Shown in pieces: positions 1-11,225 of a stretch of DNA of 64,000 nt. The translations under genes were made by a program, and so were the position numbers. Every line of letters starts with the position of its first letter. Within the stretch, counting starts at the first letter, position 1. Below the pieces are notes generated by a model. That model was given only the letters and a program-made list of their open reading frames with translations. It did not search any database and was not told the origin of the DNA. Location: positions 806,001-870,000 of the forward strand of contig JAZGUH010000141.1 of NCBI GenBank assembly GCA_037893225.1. Direction: 5' to 3'. The stretch is from Hippasteria phrygiana (taxonomy: Eukaryota; Echinodermata; Asteroidea; Valvatida; Goniasteridae).

Positions 1-400
1 TGGTGGATTTGGGGGTTAGTATTTTATAGGAAATATCGTTCCACTGACCTGTTCAAAGTTTTGCGTTGTTGGATGGCAAAAAAATGATGGAAAAACGGCG
101 CTCGTTTTCAACCGTCGGACGGATGATAGCCTTTAGTCAAGGCGCGCGTGGCTACCTCAACGCATGACGCGGCCCGAATGCCAGCATGTCCGGGGCGCGC
201 CACTCGTCCGGGTAGCCACGCGCGCCTTGACTAAAGGCTACAGGGCAGTTTTCCCAACGATTTTCAGCTGGAAATCGTTGGAAAACGATATAAATTTCCA
301 CTTTTCTTGACAACGACAGCACACCTGGTGCCATCATTTCACAGGATGATTGAGACTACTATTATACAGTCTAGTAAGGTATTTCGTAATAATTCAGTAA
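1..400 (+). repeat. Dispersed repeat family R1, copy A, with a nested 30-bp-arm hairpin
   Basis: Starts within a motif (GGATTTGGGGGTTAGTATTT) that recurs near 16.3, 23.7 and 63.7 kb. Positions 127-156 and 211-240 are perfect 30-bp inverted arms (start TAGCCTTTAGTCAAGG). The tail (CCAACGAT...CGTTGGAAA, then a CAGCACACCTGGTGCCAT block to about 340) recurs at 23.9 kb and, inverted, at 53.9 kb. No coding capacity. The left end is cut by the window. Confidence 0.75.
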
Positions 401-504
401 ACAGAAAATTGGAGGATTACCAATCGTGTACACTACCTTTAAGACAATACTAATAAATTCTTTAGAATTATCTGAAATCCCCTACCGTATTCACGTATCC
501 ACAC

Positions 505-735
505 TGGCAAACAGATTACCCAACGTTGGTACAATAGTCAGTTTGTTCAACCTTTGGTTAATTTTTCACGTAATTTACCAACTGCTGTACAACCACAGCT
601 GTTGTTTAACCCCACTTTAACCAACAATTGGTTTGTGCACAGCTGTGGTTATACAACAGTTGGTAAATTAAGTGAAAAATGACCCAAAGGTTGAGCAAGC
701 TGACTATTGTATCACGTTGGGTAATCCGTTTGCCC
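505..735. repeat. Long imperfect inverted repeat (hairpin MITE-like)
   Basis: Arms of roughly 100 bp (505-603 and 636-735) are near-perfect reverse complements: the left arm runs from GGCAAACAGATTACCCAACG to CCACAGCTGTTG and the right arm mirrors it. The loop is about 30 nt. No protein frame is credible. It probably is a non-autonomous foldback element; the target duplication is not clear. Confidence 0.8.
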
Positions 736-1822
736 ATCAACTTTCTAATAGTGCATGCAATTCCAAGCACACTATAATCACAACAAAATCATCCAAATCT
801 TTTGGTACCGTATCATAAGCGCATTTTGTAATTCGTAGATTTATTCATTTAAATATATTATGCCGCTGCACTTCTTTTCCGACCTTCGGCTGAATTTGCA
901 AATGGATATAACCATCGCATGCTGTGATGAATATTTTTTTCGAACGGTGAGTGGCTTATACCGAGAAATGACTTATCGGCTATCGATAGAGTGGAGGCTA
1001 TAACGAAATCCATCACATCACTTGTGGAGGATATGAGGGTAATTTATATGATAATTATTGAACCTCTTTCCACGTGGATTACATTCATGCCTCAGAGAGA
1101 TAAGAGAGTTCTACTCGTGAAATCACATTTTGATCCTAACCCGTATTCACATTTTATTCCTATAGCTTTATGTCCATTCGACTTCGTCAGCGCTGCATAA
1201 AAATAGAACCAAAAATCAATACCTACCAAACCAACCAACTAAACCAAACTAACCCAACCCAAATTAACAAACCAACTGAACATAATAAGTTTTTTTAATT
1301 GAAACCATTCCCCCCCCCCCGAAAAATTGGTTACGCACAAAATTGAATAACAAACGCACTAAATCCAAGTATATTTGACTGGATTTGTGAATGCACACAA
1401 CTTTACGCACTAGGAGTGTGTCATTCTGGAGTATGGATTAAAAAGATCGGCAGCGCGTACATACGCGCCCATTCAGTGTGCAAAAGCTGGGCGCCATTTT
1501 CGTGGTCTCTCATGGACGCACCAATAACTAACGTAAAATGTATCTTTCCTCCAGCACGTGACCCTCCATAGAAGAGCCGCTGCAGATCTAGTCATTTTAT
1601 TCCATATCTATGTTCTGGAGTCCAATTTACGCGGACGTAGTGCGTCTGTTGCCAAGACAAATTTTGTGTGTAGCTTAAAAAATCCTAGCCATCCCCCTCC
1701 CACAAAAAGAACACACCAAAAACAACGCCGAAATATTAACTACAGCTTCTGTGTCATATATATATTTATATATTACGCAATTAATGACACGTTCACATGA
1801 GACCTCGTGGAATTTATTTATA
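736..1822. other. No recognised gene
   Basis: AT-rich sequence with a poly-C run near 1311-1320 and an AAACCAACC-rich patch near 1226-1275. Short open frames here resemble no protein family known to me. Confidence 0.5.
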
Positions 1823-2152
1823 TTAAAGGGGCTGTGTCGTCGCGCCATCTCGCGTTAACGAATCAAATATTGGAGTGCGCCCCCTTGCGCTTCATTTCGG
1901 TTAGGTGCTATTTTTAACCTCCATCCGTTTGTTATGGCTGTTCTGAGAATTGGCTTTTGGAAACTACACCCCCTGGAACACGCACGCATGTCCAGCGTCT
2001 GCGTACTGAAATACACATACGTGTACACACATATTTATAAACAAGTAGCACACATCGTGGCACTCAGTTCTCTAAGAGTAAGATTATTATAAAAAACGTT
2101 CAAATTTCATCTGTTTATTTCATAAAATTTCATTCACATGTACACAAGTGCC

Positions 2153-2539
2153 ATGGAATATTTGTCTGAAAGTTGTATGGAATTGGAGGTTGGCGATATA
2201 GAAGTAGAACCTTAATATTACGCTGGAGAACCTATGACATGTACATGCCGAAACTCTTGCCAGAGAGGACGACTCGGCACACGGGGCGCTTGTCCATGTA
2301 AATGTGCACAGCAAAACTGCAACGTGTCTTGTCGCTGTGTGACAGTTCGCGCTAAATTTTGTACACAAAATCCCACAGGCGGGGTATCCGTAAAAGGTTC
2401 TATGTATTATGTGTACATTCATTTGGATGTATCTTGTTTGTATCTTGCTTGTAAACTTAGGTCGATAAAAAGCTTCATCAGGCTTATTTTGACCCGTCAC
2501 TTCAATAACAAAATTATCATTCTACTAAAAGAGGGGTAG
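2153..2539 (+). pseudogene. Broken cysteine-rich (CXC-like) C-terminal domain
   Basis: A frame beginning at ATG 2153 encodes 20 residues ending EVEP, meets an in-frame TAA at 2213-2215, and continues in the same frame to a dense cysteine cluster at about 2234-2390 (TCTCRNSC, then CPCKCAQQNCNVSCRC, then FCTQNP). Such short Cys-rich tails, related in pattern to CXC/tesmin-like zinc domains, occur at the end of transposon-derived proteins in marine invertebrates. The frame continuing across the stop suggests a decayed coding sequence rather than chance. It lies inside the TTAA element, whose protein it may once have ended. After about residue 55 of the second part the frame looks non-coding. Exact family uncertain. 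Confidence 0.45.
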
Positions 2540-3666
2540 TGGCTGCAGACAGTTCTTTAGCAGCGAAAAATATATTAAAATCTAGAACTTAGAAGTACAT
2601 TTTTTTTTAAACGGTTGATAGATGGACCTGAAACAACTTCACTTGGTCGCTATTCCAATGGCACTTGTCAACAACTCGCTGTGTGAAACAATATTTCCGC
2701 ACATCAAGTCTACATGTAATGTATAGTCAACATGTACAGTACATACATTACATGTACATTGTACAGTACATCCGATCCATGTACTCGGTATGTGAATTGT
2801 TCATGTCATAAAAAGTAATAAGCGAATAATTCGTGCAAAACAGGTGAAAATTAGGGTTGTTTGAAAATTTGTCGGGGTGTTTATTTCTTTGTTTCTTCGG
2901 TAGTCATCTTTATCATAGTGATGTGGGGATCGGTACGCCAGTGGCGTAAACACGGGGAAGGAGTTCAGGGGCCCGCCGATTTGTATTTCTTTTTTGTTTC
3001 GTAAATTTAAAAATTGGAAATTGTTCACAAAGGGATGTTTCAAATTTTAAGCGGTGTTTGGGGCGGGGGTATCCCCCGTTGAGAAAAGTTCAAGATGCAG
3101 TACTTCGTTGACAAATTCAATAATCATCCCCACTTTTCGACACGGATTTACTCGCCGCCACTGGTGAAATCTCATTTCATTGGCGTATATTATTTATTGG
3201 TAATAACTTTTATTATTGTGTTTATTATTTGATAGTGTTGAAATAACTCTTACGGTATAACTTTCCATAAAGTCCTGCCGTCAAATGTAACACAAGGTCG
3301 TGGACTCAATATCGCCATCAGTATAGCTGTTTTACTTTGATTTGCTCATCATTGCACGCACAGCCGATTTTAGTCTAAATTTATTTCGATACATAGGCCT
3401 ACAACTTTATTTTTGTATAGGAAGGGGCTGGTGCATTATTTATTTTACAATTATAAATACATATTTACTTATTTTCGTTTGGTTCTGTCATGGTACATTT
3501 TGGCGTTTGGCCGGCGGGTGGGGTGTCACGGACTATGTTCGACTGTAGGCCTATCGTATATTTTTGGTGGCACAAACACATACAAAATACTTGTACATGC
3601 AGTATGTATCATAACTACAGGACCATGCATCCCATGCAGCAGTCATTGCAATTGTAATCTGATCTG

Positions 3667-3744
3667 GCGCGCGCGCCCTGGCCCTGTGGGTCAGCGCGCG
3701 CGAGCCCTGTAGGTCAGCGCGCGCGCCCTGTAGGTCAGCGCGCG
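3667..3744. repeat. GC-rich subterminal tandem repeat
   Basis: Three to four imperfect units of about 21-27 bp, core GCGCGCGCGCCCTGTAGGTC, lie about 100 bp inside the right end of the TTAA element. Subterminal repeats of this kind often bind transposase; that role is inferred. Confidence 0.7.
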
Positions 3745-4050
3745 GTCGTGGGGTATTATTTGCAGTTACTGGGTTCATCTGCGTTCATCAGTTCGGGATT
3801 CAGTGTACAGCCGCAAGCCTGCTATGATCGTGACGACACAGCCCCTTTAAATCATATAGTTTGCATCACAAAAATGTATGCCTTTAATTCTGGATAGAGG
3901 ATGAAAATCCAGGACATTAGGTAGCCCGTTTAAAGGAAACATGGAGTGGGCATTCAGCTCAACTTGCTTTCACGCACATTACTATGTGTTACAACAACAC
4001 AAACAAGATCTAAATACTTGCTTTCATCGAAAGTGAAAGAGAAGCTGGTA

Positions 4051-4270
4051 ATAAGCCAGTTCGGTATCTCAAAGGTCAAAGGTTAATCGGGATAAAATTG
4101 CTGACGTGATGTCACGCCATGTTACGCGAACGCTCATTCTGATTTAATTTAACACGTGCGGGTTGTGCGACCACCTTTTGCAGTTCACACGCGCGCGTTA
4201 GGTCACGCTGGTCATTCGGGATAAAATGTCATTGTGCACATGCGCAGTTGAAATACCGAACTGGCTTATT
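4051..4270. mobile_element. ATAAGCC-type MITE, copy 1
   Basis: About 220 bp bounded by 17-bp inverted repeats ATAAGCCAGTTCGGTAT. Internal blocks (CGGGATAAAATTGCTGACGT, TTGTGCGACCACC, CATTGTGCACATGCGCAGTT) recur in the copies at 57.9-58.6 kb. No coding sequence. Confidence 0.85.
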
Positions 4271-4752
4271 CTTAGAAAATCCTTTCATCAATATGTAAGA
4301 GGGCGCTATTTTGTTTGTCATGCAAGCCACTCCTTGTCAAAAGAGAATAAGAACAGTACAAATATTAGTCCTTCATATCATAATCACCCAACAAAGTTTT
4401 GAAGAAATACTAAGCTTTTTAACAGGACAGTCAAGTAAAAAGTGGAAACTACTCCAAGAAAATGTAGAAAAGTGTGATATGTACTTGTACACAAAGCTAT
4501 GGCGACACTCTGCTGTGCCTTGAATGATATCCTGCTCTGGCTCATAGGCCCCCTACATATGAAAATTGTCATTAACCCAGCTTTGAAATTTCTGCCTTTT
4601 ACTATGGTACAAAGAGGTGGGAATTCATGATAATATCTTAAGAAAGCTGTCCTACATGTATTCAAGTTAGAACAATAGTATTGCATGCTTTCTTTTACAA
4701 TGCTGTATAGTTGTATTTCTAATTCCAGCTTGGCTGGATAGTACAGTCAAGC
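4271..4752. other. No recognised gene
   Basis: AT-rich; overlapping short open frames on both strands show no protein-family features. Confidence 0.5.
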
Positions 4753-4845
4753 CCACTATGAACATCTAACAAAAGAAAACCCACGCAGTCCTTTGTTTGT
4801 AACAAAGGACTGCGTGGGTTTTCTTTTGTTAGATGTTCATAGTGG
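4753..4845. repeat. Perfect palindrome, 45-bp arms, 3-nt loop
   Basis: 4753-4797 and 4801-4845 are exact reverse complements separated by TGT. The arms run from CCACTATGAACATCTAAC to CAGTCCTTTGTT. It could be a recent foldback, a MITE reduced to its termini, or an assembly or cloning palindrome. Confidence 0.9.
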
Positions 4846-6418
4846 CCTCATCTTGTATTATTCAAGGCAAACATTGCACGCTCTCTTGGGCAGCCCGCGC
4901 CCAGAGTATACCCAGCAAGATATGGGACCAAGGGGTAACCCCCCCCCCCCCCCCCCCTTGTCCCTATACCCTGTACACACTCCAGACTATTGTTACCTCA
5001 CACATCCCCTAGATATCTGAAAGGAATTCCTGAAATTCCGGGAACACAATGACCAACACAGAAGCGGGGGGGGGGGATGGGGGGGGGGGGGGGGGCGGGG
5101 GTTCCCGCCGTCCCATATCCTGCTTCAAATGGCCCAGAGACTTGTACTTTTTCCCACGTGAAAAATAGTAAATGTAAATAATAAATGGTAACGGGCGAGA
5201 CAGCGCGGGGGCTTTTGACATTAACCAGAATAGGGAAAACCAAGCAAAACTTTGTTGTTTACTGCCGCGATAGACGATAATTTTGACACTTGAGATTTTT
5301 CTGTGTACACTACATTTAAGTTAATCATGCACATTGTCATGTTCAGACTATCCGACCATCGGGACAGACGAGAAATCGGAAAAAGAGACACTGATACGCT
5401 CGTTTCCGTATTCATTTGTAATTATATGCAACAACACCGAATCCCTTAAATTAACATTTACAGATGACTATCGGTAAAACTAATGCTACACAGCAGACAG
5501 CTTGACGTTTTGACGACCACGCGCCTCTGGAAGGAGCACAATGTGTTCTCATATCTTTTTTAAAAGACCAAAATACAAAAGTTATTTGGACCACTCGCCT
5601 AATATAAACATCACATGGTGTTAGATTAACACCACAGTTTTTGCAGTGTAAGAATTAGGAAGATTTTACAAGGAATTAAATAATCCTGATTGTTCTTAAT
5701 GCAAAAAAGCCTCTGAGTTTTACTACCCCCCCCCCCCCCCCCCCTTTAAGCTTTACGGAAAGCCAACAACGCTGTTGTAACTCCGTAAGAGCCGTCATAG
5801 CCGCGGGAACGCCAGATGTGATATGTTCATATTTGCTCAAGACTTGTAGCCCAACTGCACAGCAGATGCAATTAGGTCGATTCCCATGGCAACTCCAGCC
5901 TCGCCGAGATTTGCCGCATGTAATGGCGGGAAATCGACAATGGCGGCGTCACGGGAGGCACGCGATATCGAACCGAAATGCCACCATTTGGACGATTGGG
6001 ACATGCGCGGAATTTACGTGTATCAATCGAGAATCTCCCGTTTCTTCTTCTTTATCCTGTGCTTGTTCCCTTGGCTTAGACAATTTTATTGCTTTTCGGC
6101 CAGGCAAGCGATTAATCTACATTTGCGATGTGCGAAGAAATAGAACAAATGTGACACGCAAATATGGAATTAATTTCCCCGCAGTTTCACTTAAACACAC
6201 CGTGAACACCCTGGATGCGATTTTCCAATCAAAAAGGGAAGGATGGATGTGATTTTAATGAGGGTCCAAAATCACATCCAGAGCCCTTTATCAAAATGAG
6301 GTTTAAGCTGCCAAACCCAGAAGTCACAAAGTATTCTTTAAAAACACTACAAACTGAGCTAGAGGTCATTATGCTCGGAGAGCACGAACCTTAGTCGTCG
6401 GTCTGACTACTTTAGCAT
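4846..6418. other. No recognised gene; poly-C and poly-G tracts
   Basis: Contains long C runs (about 4940-4957 and 5725-5744) and G runs (about 5067-5100). The GC-richer part at 5800-6250 has short open frames on the plus strand, but these lack recognisable motifs. Confidence 0.5.
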
Positions 6419-7290
6419 TTTCTGTGTTTTTTTACGAAAGTGACCACTTCTGACCACTGGCTGATTGTTCACATTAATTTGTAATTTGTGTAAAGACGCC
6501 ATCACGGGGCTGTCAAGGGCGGTGTAATTGACTATTTGTGCATTCATTCAGGGCTGTAGTCGAGTCCATCACAAGTCCCTGCAAGTCCATCACAAACCTT
6601 CCAGTCCTAATTCCAATCACAAGCTATTCAAATGAGCTTTGACAAAGGCATGCCTTTGTCATTAATCATCCATTTACTTGTGACTGGCTTTATATGAAAG
6701 GACTTGTAAAAGGACTTGCAGGGACTCGACTACAGCCCTGGAGCCATTCATCGATCGACAAAAATTAAGGAAAAGATACATTTTCTGCATTTTTCATGGA
6801 AATGACCGCTGCTGACCACTGAGTGACCCTTGGCCTAAATATGCAAAAAACACATTAGGAACTGGCAACAAACTGACCAAGTCTTGGAACAAACGTGAGA
6901 AAGGAGTTTTTTGCACATTTGCCAGAAAATGACCACTGCTGACCACTGAGCGACCTTTGACCCAAATCTGCCAAGACCCTATATAGGGCTTGGACAAGGA
7001 AGCGTTTGACCAAATACGGGTAAAATCGGTAAAAAATGTGGGAAAAGAAGCCGCTTTTTGATTTTCACCAAATAGCCTATATGAGGCTCGGTCCGGGGAT
7101 GCAACTGACCAAATTTGGCTGTCATCGAATGAAGACTGTGGGAGAAGAAGCATTTTGTCATTTTCAATAAAATTACCCCTAGTGACCACTAGGTGACCTT
7201 TGAGACTGATCTGACCACACCCCATATGAAGCTTTGGTCATTTGTCAATATGGCCAGGCTTGGTTGAAATCGGACTAAGCGTTTTGGAGA
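6419..7290. repeat. Degenerate tandem-repeat field with TGACCACT motif
   Basis: The module ATGACC(A/G)CTGCTGACCACT-GAGTGACCTTTGACC recurs at about 6440, 6800, 6930 and 7175, with associated phrases (AACTGACCAA, GGAAAAGAAGC, CATATGAGGCT-like). Spacing is roughly 120-250 bp and divergence is strong. The long minus-strand frame over 6794-7225 follows from this repetitive composition. Confidence 0.65.
6549..6740. mobile_element. CAGGG-ended MITE (hAT-like termini)
   Basis: A 192-bp segment bounded by 19-bp perfect inverted repeats CAGGGCTGTAGTCGAGTCC. Further inside, CCCTGCAAGTCC-type motifs repeat on both sides. The CAGGG terminus suggests hAT, but I cannot find a clean 8-bp target duplication. 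Non-coding. Confidence 0.75.
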
Positions 7291-9896
7291 AAAAGCATTT
7301 TAAAGGATCATTGGAAAGAAGAAGAAACTGGTCAAATACAGTACCTTAGTCGTTCTGACGAATAAGGTAAGAAGGAACGGCTCAAATACAGTACCTTAGT
7401 CGTTCGTGCTTTAGCTTTATATTCAGCCTTGTCCTGTCATGATGAAGTCGCGGTTTCCATGAACAATTTCAATATTTGAATACGAAAGGAGATGTAAGGC
7501 GATCCTTTACCTCTGTTTACAGAAAATCTAAATTCTATTGTGGAATTGTTTAAATAAATAAATAAATAATTTAATTAATATTTTGGTGAAAAAAAACGTA
7601 TTTTTGGACGAAACACTATAGGCTAATAACATAACTTGGGTGAACACAAATTTCCTCAGTTCTGATTGGTCAGTTGCTGCGTAATGAGATTCTTGTAAGA
7701 GAACATTAGATTTTACGTCCAAAACCCGTTAAAACTAAAATACGGTGATGGTCCATTTTTTACAGGGGGAAAAACCCGTTATTTTACGGATTTCTTTTAC
7801 AGTGTGCGTATGAAACAACACATTTTCTTGAGAGTGAATAAGTGCCAGGAAGTCAGATCTGTCGTAAAAGAAATGATCCTTCGACTGTGCCGGCGCGGGT
7901 TGTATTTTATATCAGACCACATTAAAGTAACATTGCCCTAAAATCTCAAAAAGTTTCATCTTTTTTGGTTTTTTACCTAATCTATTTCCAAGGTCCGAGT
8001 GTAAAAATGATACCACAATGTGTACTTAATGTGGAGAAATGGTGCCGCACATAGTGCAGTCTGTACGATAGCCAAAGTGCTACAGACAAAGTACACAACT
8101 CGAAATTTTCAAATTTGCCGAATTTTCCTAATTTTCCAAAGAAAACTGGTGTCCCCGAAATAATTTTCGTCAATGATTTTTGTCAAGGGATAGTCGTGTG
8201 CATTATTTTATTCTACTTTTTAATGATATTTTCAAATAGGACTATAGAAATTTTAGAACGAACGCTTTTTGTAGCCCAAGGCAGTGGGTCCCTTCAAGCA
8301 CAGGCTGGACATAGCAGATACATTGCACTGGTTCTTGAACAAGACACTGTCGCAGGTGCTTCTTTCCAACAAGACAGAGAAATATAATGATTGTAGTGTT
8401 GATTAAACACAGCTAGGAGCAAGGTTTGTATTTCCCTAAAACGTGGGCGCGGGGGTTTCCGAAATCATCTATCCATTATATCAGTGCCTAAAAGTCCGTA
8501 AACCTCATTGTGCATAGCAAGGTCAAGATAACTTCAAATTTCCAGCAACGTTTGAACAAATTTAATTCTGACTGTGATTAATCAAACAAAATCCTCGACG
8601 ACCGAAGGTATAGAGATTGAGAGATTTTTACAAGATTAGGCCTATTTTAAAGATTCAGTCATTCATCTTACTATAATTCCAGGAATCTCTGTCTGTCAGT
8701 ATGTGTGTCTGTGTGTAATTCGATTATCTCCAGAACCGGGCACTGTATGAAGTTGAAAATCGTCAGGTGTATTGCTCAGGACGCAAGAATGTGCAGTGTC
8801 AATTTTAAAGTTGTTTGGATGAGCGGTTCTTACACAAACTGCAAAAAAACAGCAAACCGGAGGCCTAAATCTGCAAACGTGGCGGTATAGACCGCCACAC
8901 ACTACAGCACATTTTCAACGGGTACTGCACCACGGGTACGGGTTTGTACAGACCACCATGATTTAATATGCAAATAAATTAGACGCATGCGCATCAGTGT
9001 TACCAAAAAGCTCTTCCTAAGAAAATCACTTCCAAAACTGTGGTCCGCGTGTGGCATGGAAACATACACCCGTGGCTTTTTTAACGAAAGTCAAGCAATT
9101 TGTCCGTTTCGAACAGGCACATTTCGAACGGGCCTGCACTAGTTTAAATACATTCGTGAAGGGCTGTCTGAAACATTTGTGTTAGTAAATCATGCTTAAA
9201 TATATTTTCAGGGAAATAAACATTTAGCCGGTAAACGAGGTCCATACCCAGAAAACCATAAGTACAAACGGTACTTAATCTTGTAAAATGCTTGTTTGTG
9301 ACAAATGGCACGGATATATAAATAGTAGCAATGGTGATTAATCTTTCCCAAGTACTATCTGTCATACGTTCATTGCTGCTGCGTGACTGCCGAACTAGAC
9401 GGGAGACCGACGGAAGGAGACAGCCCATCACAGCAGCCGGGTCGAACTCTTGCTATCCAGCAAAGTAATTATTCTCAGTTCTTGCGGAGTTTGAGCACGA
9501 ATGGCTTAGAAGCCATGGGTCATGCTTCAACATCAGTCGCAATATATGACTTTCAATTGGAGGGGCATAGCACAACGGAGTACATTATTTTTGGCATTGT
9601 GTCTACAATTCAATATTTGTATAATTACATTTATTATTTGTATAATTATCTGTTATTATTCATTTTTTTGACATCCAAGGGCACCACTGGGGCGCTATAA
9701 CTCGCTTTGGTGTCAGTTTTGGAAAAAAATCACGATTCTTGAATATTTTACTTATATTACTTATATTTTACTTTTATTATATTTTTCCAAAATGGGACTT
9801 TTTTCACTGTAATAGTGACGGCAACCCTATATAACCCGCATAAATAGCCCAAATTCACGGTTACCATGGTTAAATCGGTTGCCATGGTAACCATGC
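7291..9896. other. No recognised gene
   Basis: AT-rich sequence. A terminus-like TTTTACAGTGTG near 7796-7808 resembles the ends of the CACTGTAAAA MITEs at 51-52.6 kb. Nothing else stands out. Confidence 0.45.
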
Positions 9897-9899
9897 GAA

Positions 9900-10690
9900 T
9901 CTTATACCACTGCAGAGCAGAGTCACTGCAGAGCACAACACAGTACATTACAGTACTGCAAAACAGAAAGGTGCACATAAGAGCAGAGCAGAGCAGAGCA
10001 CTGCACCGCGCAGCAGTGTACAGCAAAGCATAACAGAGCAGAGATGAGCACAGAAGAACACAACACAGCAGAGCACAGCAGAACACACACTCTAAAAAAG
10101 TTGGTCGATATTTTGCCCAATGTTGGGCAACATATCAACAACCCAAAATCTTGGGCAAATTCTTCCCAATAATTAGTCCATTTTGACCTGAATTAACCAA
10201 CAATGTGGTAAATTAATACCAATGTTGGGTAAATAACAGTTGCCCAATTACGTTTTACCCAGAAGAGCACTGCATAGCACAACAAAGTACTTACAGCAAA
10301 GCAAAGCAGAACACAGAAGAGCAGAGCAGAGCACTGCACAACACAGCAGAGCACAGCACAGCACAGTACAGCAAAGCAGAGCAGAGCACATAAGGGCAGA
10401 GCAGAGCACTGCACAGCACAGCACAGCAGAGCAGAGCACAGAGGAGCAGTGCAGAAAAGAGCAGCGCAGAGCATGCAGAGCACAACAGAGCACAACAGAG
10501 CACAACACAACACAACACAACACAACACAACACAACACAACACAACACAACACAACACAACACAACACAACACAACACAACACAACACAACACAGCAGAG
10601 CACTGCAGAGCAGAGCAGAGCAGAAGTTGCCAGAACAGAGCAACACATAACAGCATAAAGTCAACAGAACACACCACTTCAGAGCAACAG
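9900..10690. repeat. Pentanucleotide satellite (AGAGC/AACAC)n, interrupted
   Basis: 9905-10090 and 10262-10690 are degenerate pentamers (AGAGC, ACAGC, AACAC); 10500-10592 is an almost pure AACAC run. A 175-bp non-satellite segment (about 10090-10262), rich in TTGGGCAA and its complement, interrupts it. Long open frames on both strands here are low-complexity artefacts because the pentamer lacks stop codons in most frames. Confidence 0.85.
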
Positions 10691-10984
10691 TATGGTTTAA
10701 ACAGTGGGATAATTGTTCCACATAATTTGCTGCAGTAACATAATTTTAAAGAAATTTATGTTGAAACTACATGGGTATATAATCACATTCTCCCGTCCTC
10801 CTATCATACACTCCAGACCGATAGTGTCATCTTTGAAACAGCTGATTACAGAACAGCTTTCATAATAGCCCCAGGTGCGGTGACACAAATATTAATAGGT
10901 CTCCATATTCTGTTTGCTTGTGCTATGTCGAGTTTATGGTGTGTCAATATGCGTAGGCTGGGAACGTGCCATGCAGTCATGTTT

Positions 10985-11225
10985 AGCATGTGATTGCCGT
11001 ATAACAGTTTGTGTTCATTTGTTTCTTTGTATTAGTAGCGTCAGCATCACATACGGTACGAGTTCCTATATTTCATCATCAGTTAGGAGAACAAACGGTG
11101 ATTCGCGACCATCGTCCTCCATTTTGTGTAAATGACAGCGCAGCCGTGGTGCAGCGCCACCAATATTGTGACCGTGAAATTATGGAAGTTCTATTCAACG
11201 CTTACCGTTGAATAGAACTTCTATT
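10985..11225 (-). pseudogene. Decayed KIAA1958/Crypton-like N-domain, copy 1
   Basis: Minus-strand sequence aligns with the better copy at 57.1-57.4 kb. Reading down from an ATG near 11112, the protein shows FVLLTDDEI, then an in-frame stop, then ELV and a frameshift. Upstream of the ATG, both copies share a block reading TGGCGCT...CTGTCATT...ACACAAAATGG (here) or ACACAACATGG (57 kb), and both carry a short palindrome just before it (here about 11179-11222, arms with TTCTATTCAACG). It is a dead copy of a dispersed element. Confidence 0.65.

Larger units (their letters stand above)
1827..3846. mobile_element. DNA transposon with TTAA target duplication (Kolobok-like, non-autonomous)
   Basis: Terminal inverted repeats start AGGGGCTGTGTCGTC at 1827 and end as its reverse complement at 3846; about 17 of the first 18 bp match. 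Both ends abut TTAA (1823-1826 and 3847-3850), the duplication made by TTAA-specific superfamilies. The AGGG start fits Kolobok better than piggyBac, whose ends start CCC; this is inference. The 2,020-bp body has a broken cysteine-rich domain near the left end and GC-rich subterminal tandem repeats near the right end. No transposase catalytic domain is visible. Confidence 0.7.

Noticed and set aside
4753..4845. The palindrome as a microRNA precursor
   Set aside because: The arms are completely paired with a 3-nt loop, unlike a miRNA hairpin with mismatches and a larger loop.
5818..6252. 144-codon plus-strand frame, and the overlapping 85-codon frame at 5886
   Set aside because: No domain, no splice or start context that stands out, and low-quality composition; kept only as unassigned sequence.
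6794..7225. 143-codon minus-strand frame
   Set aside because: It spans the degenerate tandem-repeat field and its peptide repeats with the DNA; no family features.
10193..10721. Overlapping open frames of 128-157 codons on both strands
   Set aside because: They are translations of a pentanucleotide satellite (Leu/Cys/Val or Gln/His/Thr runs), open simply because the unit rarely makes stops.
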